From an uncultured Beijerinckiaceae bacterium (GTDB lineage: Bacteria; Pseudomonadota; Alphaproteobacteria; Rhizobiales; Beijerinckiaceae), in NCBI GenBank assembly GCA_937863205.1, contig CALMGA010000144.1, forward strand, positions 1 to 12,252: a stretch of 12,252 bases of DNA, in the 5' to 3' direction. Numbering within the stretch: position 1 is the first letter of the stretch; each line of letters starts with the position of its first letter. The notes below the pieces were generated by a model. It did no database searches, was not told the origin of the DNA, and saw only the letters and a list, made by a program, of their open reading frames with translations. The translations under genes and the position numbers were made by a program. Below are positions 1 to 5,046 of the stretch, in pieces.

Positions 1-195
1 GGCCGGCACGCCGAGCACGCCGCCAACGGTGCCGGTCGCCGCGCCAACCGCGCCGCCGACGATCGCGCCCACCGGACCCGCCGCCGCACCGCCGCGATCC
101 ACGCCGTCTTCCGCGCCGCGAATGGTGCCCTGAGCCAGGGCTGCGGTGGGCAGGGCAAGGGCGAGGCCGAGAGCCAACAGGACGTGCTTGCGCAT
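1..195 (-). CDS. Secreted glycine-zipper protein, N-terminal part (truncated by window edge)
   Basis: The visible 65 codons begin MRKHVLLALGLALALPTAALAQG, a clear Sec signal peptide with a positive n-region, a Leu/Ala core and an ALA-Q cleavage site near residue 22. After a short polar stretch (about residues 23-33) comes a Gly/Ala-rich run with repeated small-xxx-small spacing (GAIVGGAVGAATGTVGG), typical of glycine-zipper segments in small envelope proteins. The start is supported by an AAGGAG ribosome binding site at 204-209, 8 bases upstream of the ATG. The gene continues past position 1, so neither its length nor any C-terminal domain can be seen. Glycine-zipper proteins of this type are exported and often membrane-associated, but no specific function can be assigned. 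The 104-base spacer to pgeF suggests a separate transcription unit. Confidence 0.75.
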   Translation of the reverse strand, partial: MRKHVLLALGLALALPTAALAQGTIRGAEDGVDRGGAAAGPVGAIVGGAVGAATGTVGGVLGVPA

Positions 196-258
196 GAGTT
201 CATCTCCTTGGACGTGTCGGGCAGCAACGGGTCCGCCCGGCAAAGGTTTCGAAATCGG

Positions 259-282
259 CTGGCCTTCGGAGTCTAAGGCCGG
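259..282 (-). terminator. Possible hairpin terminator after pgeF
   Basis: An inverted repeat lies 18 bases past the pgeF stop codon in the pgeF reading direction. The core arms GGCCTT and AAGGCC extend to 8 pairs if one G-T wobble is allowed, around an 8-base loop. The sequence that follows on the minus strand has only a weak T stretch (GATTTCG), so this is not a textbook intrinsic terminator. Its position between two minus-strand genes is the main support. Confidence 0.3.
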
Positions 283-299
283 CGCGAACATTCCACCCT

Positions 300-1091
300 T
301 CAGAGCGCGATGGCGGAGATCAGGCGCCCGTAATCGGCTTCGCCGCGATGGGTCATTCGCCGGTAGGAGAAGAAGCGCGCCTCGTCGGCGTAGGTGTCGA
401 GGCCGAGGTCGACGAAGGTGCCGATCCCCGCGCGGCGCAGGCGATGGCCGATGAAGGCGTGGAGATCGAACAGCGCATGGCCGGCGCGCGCCGCCGGCAC
501 GAAGAAGGCCGCGCTGCCGTTGTCGCGCTGGAGGAAGCGCTCGCGGAACTCGGGGCCGACCTCGTAGCTCGCCTGCGCGATGGAGGGGCCGAGCACGGCC
601 ACGGTCTTGGCGCGGGCGGCGCCCAGCCGTTCCATGGTGGCGAGGGTGGCTTCGCCGACCCCGTCCAGGGCGCCGCGCCAGCCGGCGTGCGCCGCCCCGA
701 CCACGCCGGCCCCCGCATCGGCGAACAGGATCATGCCGCAGTCGGCGCCGGTGACGCCGAGCGCGAGGCCCGGCGTCGCCGTGGCCAGCGCATCGGCGCG
801 CGGGCGCTCCTGCCAGCGGTCCCGCCAGTTTTCATCCACGGCGAGGCACAGGGCGGAATGCACCTGGTAGGGCACGAGCAGCGTCGCCGCGCCGAGGTGG
901 TCGGCCATGCGGCGGCGGTTCTCGGCCACCGCCTCGGGCGCGTCGCGCGAGCCGACGCCGCCGTTGAGGCTGGCGTAGTCGCCGGTTGAAACGCCGCCCT
1001 GCCGGGTGAAGAAGGCGTGGCGGACGCCGGCCAGTTCGGGCGCCGCAATGCTGGGTAGATGGCTGGGGAGACGTGTCGCTTGATCGCTCAT
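300..1091 (-). CDS. pgeF: Peptidoglycan editing factor PgeF / multicopper-oxidase-like (YfiH, DUF152) protein
   Basis: This 263-residue protein has the usual length of the YfiH/PgeF/LACC1 family (Cu-oxidase_4, PF02578). The family zinc-site triad is visible: His78 in YQVHS, Cys118 in TGADCG, and His135 in AAHAGWRG. The N-terminal HAFFTRQGGVS and SLNGGVG segments also match the family. In E. coli, PgeF prevents misincorporation of L-Ser for L-Ala in peptidoglycan stem peptides; family members also have purine nucleoside phosphorylase and adenosine deaminase activity, so the older laccase or polyphenol oxidase label is doubtful. It is cytoplasmic, with no signal peptide. Its ATG overlaps the stop of the upstream methyltransferase gene (ATGA, 1088-1091), which fixes the start and implies translational coupling in an lgt-methyltransferase-pgeF operon. 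This order is familiar in alphaproteobacteria. Confidence 0.92.
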   Translation of the reverse strand: MSDQATRLPSHLPSIAAPELAGVRHAFFTRQGGVSTGDYASLNGGVGSRDAPEAVAENRRRMADHLGAATLLVPYQVHSALCLAVDENWRDRWQERPRADALATATPGLALGVTGADCGMILFADAGAGVVGAAHAGWRGALDGVGEATLATMERLGAARAKTVAVLGPSIAQASYEVGPEFRERFLQRDNGSAAFFVPAARAGHALFDLHAFIGHRLRRAGIGTFVDLGLDTYADEARFFSYRRMTHRGEADYGRLISAIAL

Positions 1092-2182
1092 GAAACGTCG
1101 AAGCCGGGCGGAACGGGCGCCCCGCGCGGGCCAACCGCGAAGGCCTTGAACAGCGTCGCCATGCTGGAGGATGGCGAGGTGAAGCGGGCCAGCGCCGCCT
1201 CGATCGCCCGGGCCTGATGCGGCTCGGCGCGGCGGCTCAGCGAAGCCGCTCGCGCCTCGATGCCGAGGCGGCGCAGGAAGAGGCCCTGCTCGACCGGCCC
1301 GTGGGCCTCCGCCCCGGCCGCGCGCGCCGCCCCGGCCAGCGCGGCGAAGTCGACGTGAACGGTGAGATCCGCCTCGCCCGGCGCGGCCAGCACGTCGGCG
1401 TAGCCGCTACCCTTGACCGCCTGCAGCGTTTCGCCGAAGCCGCTCGCCCCGTGGCCGTAGTCGCAGGCGAGCAGCGCGCCGCCCTCGCGCGCGATGCGGC
1501 CGGCGAGGGCGGCCACGACGGCGAGCGCGGCATGGCCGACCTCCAGGATCTGCCCGGATGCGGCGGCGGCGGTGGCGGGAACGTCCGGGATCGCATCCCG
1601 GGCGGCGCCGAAGGCGAGGCAGCCCTCGCGCAAGCCGACGAGGCGCTCGTGCCAGCCGCTCGCCCCGCAGATGTAGTGCCGCACCGGCAGCGCGTCGAAG
1701 ATCTCGTTGGCCAGGATGATCGCCGGGCCGCCGGGAAGCGCGTCGATCGCGTCGAACCAAGCGACACGCCCTGCCGCGCCGGCCAGCCTGTCGCGCTGGG
1801 CCGAGCGCAGGCGCGGGCTGGTTTCCACGAGATCCACCGAGACCGCGTCGTGGAAGCCCGGCACGGTCCGGGTGGCGCGCAGGGCATCGGCCATCAGGGT
1901 GCCCCGTCCCGGCCCCAGCTCGACCAGACGCAGGGCGGGCGGCGAACCCATGGCCAGCCACACCTGCGCGGCCCACAGGCCGAGCAGTTCGCCGAACATT
2001 TGGTCGATCTCCGGCGCGGTGGTGAAGTCGCATCCGATCGCGTCGCGGGTTGTGTAGTAGCCGTGGACCGGGTGCTGCAGGCAGAGCTGCATGTATCGCT
2101 CGACGCTGATCGGTCCCTCCGTGGCGATCAGGAGGTGCAGCTCGTCGGTGAGCGACCCCACGCGCGAAGCCGGCTCGCTCAA
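1088..2182 (-). CDS. Class I SAM-dependent methyltransferase, MidA/NDUFAF7 family (DUF185)
   Basis: This 364-residue protein matches the DUF185/MidA family (PF02636). The characteristic segment ISVERYMQLCLQHPVHGYY is at residues 25-43, DFTTAPEIDQMFGELLG at 52-68, and the SAM-binding loop ELGPGRGTLM at 88-97. Mitochondrial NDUFAF7 methylates an arginine of a complex I subunit during assembly; the bacterial substrate is unknown, so a complex I link is only inference. The start appears to be a TTG overlapping the lgt stop (TTGA, 2179-2182). No in-frame ATG is available nearby, and a GTG at 2161-2159 is the alternative, which would remove 7 residues. The gene ends in a 4-base overlap with pgeF. 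Relative to the usual GDFTTAPE context, the stretch before DFTTAPE reads AIGC and seems a couple of residues shorter. Confidence 0.9.
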   Translation of the reverse strand: MSEPASRVGSLTDELHLLIATEGPISVERYMQLCLQHPVHGYYTTRDAIGCDFTTAPEIDQMFGELLGLWAAQVWLAMGSPPALRLVELGPGRGTLMADALRATRTVPGFHDAVSVDLVETSPRLRSAQRDRLAGAAGRVAWFDAIDALPGGPAIILANEIFDALPVRHYICGASGWHERLVGLREGCLAFGAARDAIPDVPATAAAASGQILEVGHAALAVVAALAGRIAREGGALLACDYGHGASGFGETLQAVKGSGYADVLAAPGEADLTVHVDFAALAGAARAAGAEAHGPVEQGLFLRRLGIEARAASLSRRAEPHQARAIEAALARFTSPSSSMATLFKAFAVGPRGAPVPPGFDVS

Positions 2183-3048
2183 GCGACGGCCGTTTCGGCG
2201 GCGGCGTCAGCGCCGGCTTCCCCGTCGATCGGCGCGGCGGCGGGGCGGCGCAGAGCCCGCACCAGCAGCACGAGGCCGACCGCGATCACCGGCAGCGACA
2301 GCAGCATGCCCATGGTGGCGCCTTCGAACAGGTAGCCGAGCTGCCGGTCCGGCTCGCGAAAGAACTCGCAAACGATGCGGGCGACGCCGTAGCCGATGCA
2401 GAACAGCGCCGTGACGAGGCCGTCGCGGCGCAGGCCGCCGCGCGCGATGACGATCCACAGCAGCACCAGCAGGGCAAGCCCTTCGAGCCCGGCCTCGTAG
2501 AGCTGGCTGGGATGACGCGGCTGGCCGTCGGAGCCGGGAAACACCATCGCCCACGCCACGTCGGTCGGGCGGCCCCACAGCTCCGGCTTGATGAAGTTGG
2601 CGAGGCGTCCGAGGCACAGGCCGATCGGCACCACCGCCGCCACCAGGTCGGTGACGCTGCCGAGCGAGACCCCGTTGCGGCGGGCAAAGATCGCCATCGC
2701 CAGCGCGGTGCCGATGAGGCCGCCGTGGAACGACATGCCGCCGTTCCACAGCACGAGCGCTTCGAGGGGGTGCGCCGCATAGTAGGGGAAGTTGTAGAAC
2801 AGCACGTAGCCGAGCCGGCCGCCGCCGATGATGCCGGCGGCGATGTAGACGACGAGGTCGTCGATGGCAGCCACGCTGGGGTGCGCCCGCGCGCCCCACA
2901 GACGGTCCCGCGCCGCCTGGTACCGCCCTCCCGCCCAGCCGCCGACGAGGCCGCCGATGTAGGCCAGCGCGTACCAGCGGATGGGAAAGGGACCGATGTG
3001 CACCAGCACGGGGTCGATGGCCGGATAGGCGATGACGAGCGGCGGCAC
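2179..3048 (-). CDS. lgt: Prolipoprotein diacylglyceryl transferase Lgt
   Basis: Lgt is the inner-membrane enzyme that moves diacylglycerol from phosphatidylglycerol to the lipobox cysteine of prolipoproteins. The 289-residue product shows the family order: PFPIRWYALAY at about 21-30, GGGRLGYVLFY at 75-85, GGMSFHGGLIG at 103-113 with the conserved His108, the signature GRLANFIKPELWGR at 147-160 (Arg148, Asn151, Glu156), HPSQLYEA at 179-186, and ARIVCEFFREPD at 223-234. Several hydrophobic transmembrane segments are evident. I chose the GTG at 3048 because AGGAGG lies 6 bases upstream and the protein then starts next to the conserved IDPVLVHIGP segment. The frame stays open to an ATG at 3192, but that extension is low-complexity and partly encoded by a tandem repeat. 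The signature carries Lys-Pro where Asn-Gly is common; the residues known as essential are intact. Its stop overlaps the methyltransferase start. Confidence 0.95.
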   Translation of the reverse strand: MPPLVIAYPAIDPVLVHIGPFPIRWYALAYIGGLVGGWAGGRYQAARDRLWGARAHPSVAAIDDLVVYIAAGIIGGGRLGYVLFYNFPYYAAHPLEALVLWNGGMSFHGGLIGTALAMAIFARRNGVSLGSVTDLVAAVVPIGLCLGRLANFIKPELWGRPTDVAWAMVFPGSDGQPRHPSQLYEAGLEGLALLVLLWIVIARGGLRRDGLVTALFCIGYGVARIVCEFFREPDRQLGYLFEGATMGMLLSLPVIAVGLVLLVRALRRPAAAPIDGEAGADAAAETAVA

Positions 3049-3054
3049 CGGGCA

Positions 3055-3060
3055 CCTCCT
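3055..3060 (-). promoter_or_regulatory. Ribosome binding site that sets the lgt start
   Basis: The minus strand reads AGGAGG here, followed by six bases (TGCCCG) and then GTG at 3048-3046. This consensus Shine-Dalgarno at ideal spacing argues for the GTG start and against the longer open frame that begins at 3192. Confidence 0.8.
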
Positions 3061-3097
3061 GCTGGGCGGGGCCGGTGTGCGACGCCGGCCCGCGTCC

Positions 3098-3133
3098 GTC
3101 AAGGGCGCGGTCAAGGGCGCGGTCAAGGGCGCG
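3098..3133 (+). repeat. Three perfect tandem copies of a 12-base unit upstream of lgt
   Basis: The unit GTCAAGGGCGCG occurs at 3098-3109, 3110-3121 and 3122-3133 without a mismatch. It lies in the 116-base spacer between the GNAT gene and the lgt start. On the lgt sense strand each copy carries TTGAC, which resembles a -35 element, but no -10-like hexamer follows the last copy at normal spacing. The unit length is a multiple of three, so it keeps the frame open and creates a spurious N-terminal extension of lgt. Confidence 0.95.
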
Positions 3134-3155
3134 GTGCCGGGCGGGCGGGACCCAG

Positions 3156-3180
3156 CCGGCCGCCTCATCGCGGCGGCCGG
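3156..3180 (-). other. 9-bp perfect GC stem-loop around the GNAT stop codon
   Basis: CCGGCCGCC (3156-3164) and GGCGGCCGG (3172-3180) form a perfect 9-base-pair stem with a 7-base loop. The stop codon of the GNAT gene (3165-3167) lies in the loop. No T-run follows in the lgt direction, so it is not a standard intrinsic terminator. It could limit read-through from the GNAT gene into lgt or protect an mRNA 3' end. Confidence 0.55.
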
Positions 3181-3671
3181 TCGGCCCGCCATGCCATCGA
3201 CCAGGTCGCAAGGCCCGAGGCGGGGTTGCGTCCTTCGCCGGTGATGGCGAAGCCTTCGCGGCGGTAGAAGCGCACCGCGCGGGCGTTGCCCTGGTTCACT
3301 TCAAGGGCGAGGCGGCCGGTCGAGCTGGCCTTCACGGCTTCGAGCAGGGCGCGGGCCGCGCCGCCGCCCTTGGCATGGGGTGCGACGGCGAGCTGATGCA
3401 GGGTTGGGCCGGCAAAGGACGCGAAGCCGACCGTGTCGTCGGCTGCGAGGGCGACCAGCGTGGTGTTGGCCGGATCGGCCAGGAACGCCTCGATCCACGG
3501 GCGTCGCGCCGGGAAGTCGATGGCCGGCCCGGTCTCGGCCCGGCTGGTGTCGATCCAGCTGGTGTCGACCCAGGTCGCGACCCAGAGCCCGGCCAGCACC
3601 GGCAGGTCGCCGGGCGCCATCGCCCGCAGGCTCACCCGTCCGCGTGCCTCACAATTGTCGAAGTGACGCAT
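3165..3671 (-). CDS. GNAT-family N-acetyltransferase
   Basis: This is a 168-residue single-domain GNAT protein. The acetyl-CoA-binding motif A is visible as LHQLAVAPHAKGGGAARALL (residues 91-110), a beta strand followed by the pyrophosphate-binding glycine loop and helix. Motif B follows as LALEVNQGNARAVRFYRREGF (121-141), with the typical N-x-x-A-x-x-F-Y-x-x-x-G-F pattern. The substrate cannot be predicted. The N-terminal half has a duplicated WVDTS/WIDTS segment at residues 34-43. The start is uncertain: ATG at 3671 has no good ribosome binding site, and an in-frame GTG at 3635 (12 codons later, VSLRAM) is possible. The frame is open much further upstream, but that part is only the antisense of the TonB-like gene. 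It is divergent from that gene and upstream of lgt, which it may be co-transcribed with. Confidence 0.82.
   Translation of the reverse strand: MRHFDNCEARGRVSLRAMAPGDLPVLAGLWVATWVDTSWIDTSRAETGPAIDFPARRPWIEAFLADPANTTLVALAADDTVGFASFAGPTLHQLAVAPHAKGGGAARALLEAVKASSTGRLALEVNQGNARAVRFYRREGFAITGEGRNPASGLATWSMAWRADRPPR
3544..3585 (+). repeat. Intragenic 15-base tandem duplication in the GNAT gene
   Basis: CTGGTGTCGATCCAG (3544-3558) is followed directly by CTGGTGTCGACCCAG (3559-3573), one mismatch, and then by a partial third copy ending in the same GACCCAG (3574-3585). In the protein it gives WVDTS then WIDTS, a 5-residue in-frame duplication. Confidence 0.85.
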
Positions 3672-3780
3672 GAAGGCTCGCGGGCTGTGGCATCCGCAGT
3701 GTCGCGGGATTCGTGCCGTCCGGCAAGCCGCATGGAGGACTCCGCCGGCATTGGCCGGCCGGGTGGTGTGACCAGTTCGC
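3672..3780. promoter_or_regulatory. Divergent intergenic region between GNAT and TonB-like genes
   Basis: These 109 bases separate two divergently transcribed genes, so they should hold at least the promoter for the TonB-like gene. No convincing -35/-10 pair or known operator could be picked out by eye. An in-frame TGA at 3769-3771 bounds the TonB-like frame upstream. The assignment rests on position only. Confidence 0.35.
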
Positions 3781-4854
3781 ATGATGCATGACCAGCAGGC
3801 ATCCCGGCCGGAAGCCGAGGAGGTGACGGCGATCCCCGGCGAAGAGGCGGCCATCCCGGCGCCCCTCGCGGCGTCGCGTCCGGCCATCGCCGCGGCGGGC
3901 GGCGAACGCCTGCTCGACGCGCCCCGAGGCGACGGCCTCGCCGCGCGCGGACGCTTTCTCGCGCTCTTGGACCTGGCGCTCCTGGTACACGCCGCCATCC
4001 TCGCCGCCTTCCTGTGGCGCGATCGCCACACCCCCCTGCAGGTCGTGCGGGCCGAGGAAACGCCGGTGGAGGTGGTGGTCGAGCCGCCGCCCGAGCCCGA
4101 GCCACCCAAGCCGCCGCCGCAGAAGCCGCCCGAGCCGCCCAAGCCCAAGGAGGACCTCCGCCCGGCCTTGAGCGCGCCGCGCGCACCCAACGAGGACACG
4201 CTGAAGACCGAAAGGACGCAGGAGAAGACGTCCGTGCCCAAGGCCGCGCAGCCCCCCTCCGAGGGCCAGCCGAGCCCCAAGGCCCAGGCGGCCGCGCCCG
4301 CGGAGGCTGCCCCGCCGCAGGACAAGGCGGACACGGCCGCCAAGGAGGAGGACAAGTCCAAGCCCGACGCGGAGGCGTTGGACAAGGCCAAGCCCAAGGT
4401 CGCCAAGCAGGCGCAGACCAAGGCCGCCAAGCCGGCGCCGAAGCAGAAGAAGGCGCCCGACCTGATGGCGAGCCTCGCCGGCTCGTCGGCCCTGCCCGAG
4501 CTCAGCTTCGCCAAGCCGACCCCGAAGTCCAAGGTCTACGGCGGCACGGAGGACGTGCGCTGGATGTCGACCGTGGAGGGCATGCTGGAGGCCAAGGTCG
4601 GCCAGATGCCGCACACGTCGCACTGGCAGGAGGGCGGGCAGGTGCTGATCTGCTTCCACGTCGACGTGTCCGGCCGGGTCACGGTGAAGGAATACTGCCG
4701 CAAGAGCGGCTACCCCGACGTCGATGCGCTGGCGATGCGCGCCCTGCTCGCCGCCGCGCCCTTTCCCCCGCCGCCGCCGGGGATCGAGCGCGGTCTGGTG
4801 TGGTCGTCGGTGTTCGACGGCCAGCTGCCGCACGTGCATATCTCCAAGCGCTGA
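3781..4854 (+). CDS. TonB-like periplasm-spanning protein (TonB C-terminal domain)
   Basis: The 357-residue protein has TonB architecture. A cytoplasmic N-terminus of about 57 residues leads to one membrane segment (about 58-78, FLALLDLALLVHAAILAAFL). A long Pro/Glu/Lys-rich periplasmic linker follows (about 93-225, starting EPPPEPEPPKPPPQKPPEPP), and then a C-terminal TonB-type domain (about 258-345) with GGQVLICFHVDVSGRVTVKE, SGYPDVDALAMRALLAAAPFPPPPPG. TonB transmits proton-motive-force energy from ExbB-ExbD to outer-membrane receptors. No exbB, exbD or receptor gene is nearby, so the partner is unknown, and a TolA-like or envelope-linker role is equally possible. The domain has two cysteines (291, 306) that could form a periplasmic disulfide. 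The N-terminus before the membrane segment is longer than in E. coli TonB. ATG codons at 3781 and 3784 are both usable; neither has a strong ribosome binding site. Confidence 0.85.
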   Translation: MMHDQQASRPEAEEVTAIPGEEAAIPAPLAASRPAIAAAGGERLLDAPRGDGLAARGRFLALLDLALLVHAAILAAFLWRDRHTPLQVVRAEETPVEVVVEPPPEPEPPKPPPQKPPEPPKPKEDLRPALSAPRAPNEDTLKTERTQEKTSVPKAAQPPSEGQPSPKAQAAAPAEAAPPQDKADTAAKEEDKSKPDAEALDKAKPKVAKQAQTKAAKPAPKQKKAPDLMASLAGSSALPELSFAKPTPKSKVYGGTEDVRWMSTVEGMLEAKVGQMPHTSHWQEGGQVLICFHVDVSGRVTVKEYCRKSGYPDVDALAMRALLAAAPFPPPPPGIERGLVWSSVFDGQLPHVHISKR

Positions 4855-4931
4855 GGTCCAAAACGTTGGGCCGCCGTTGTTGCCGACGCATCGCTGTCAT
4901 GCGGGGTTGAAGATAAACGTGGGGCAAGGGG

Positions 4932-4960
4932 TTGACCCGCCTGCAACGGCGTAAAGCATT
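4932..4960 (+). promoter_or_regulatory. Candidate promoter for shc
   Basis: TTGACC at 4932-4937 is a good -35 match, and AGCATT at 4955-4960 follows after 17 bases as a poor -10. The local sequence GTAAAGCATTAGTCTATG is the most AT-rich stretch in the 192-base spacer between the TonB-like gene and shc. The shc leader would then be about 80 bases. The -10 match is weak, so this is tentative. Confidence 0.35.
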
Positions 4961-4991
4961 AGTCTATGAAGCCCGGCGCAAACGCGAGCCG

Positions 4992-5014
4992 AAGCTTGAC
5001 GTTGTCGAAAGCTT
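4992..5014 (+). promoter_or_regulatory. Inverted repeat in the shc leader, possible operator or hairpin
   Basis: AAGCTTGAC (4992-5000) is matched by GTC-GA-AAGCTT (5004-5014), giving 9 pairable bases per arm with a 2-base bulge and a 3-base loop. It sits 32 bases before the shc start codon, between the candidate promoter and the ribosome binding region. It could bind a repressor or form an RNA hairpin. No known operator is recognised. Confidence 0.3.
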
Positions 5015-5046
5015 TCCTCCCATAGGCGGATGGGGAAGCCGACCAG

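Noticed and set aside
300..1091. Laccase/polyphenol oxidase function for the PgeF protein
   Set aside because: The family was once annotated this way, but the residues form a zinc site as in YfiH/LACC1, and no multicopper centre is visible.
1217..2335. 372-codon plus-strand frame opposite the methyltransferase gene
   Set aside because: It is the antisense of a well-supported gene, runs into the lgt end, and encodes low-complexity residues only.
3049..3192. 48-residue N-terminal extension of lgt
   Set aside because: It is low-complexity, partly made of the 12-base repeat, and overlaps the end of the GNAT gene; the GTG at 3048 has a consensus ribosome binding site.
3672..4532. 287-residue N-terminal extension of the GNAT frame
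   Set aside because: It is the antisense of the TonB-like gene, full of Ser, Gly and Ala, and precedes a complete GNAT domain.
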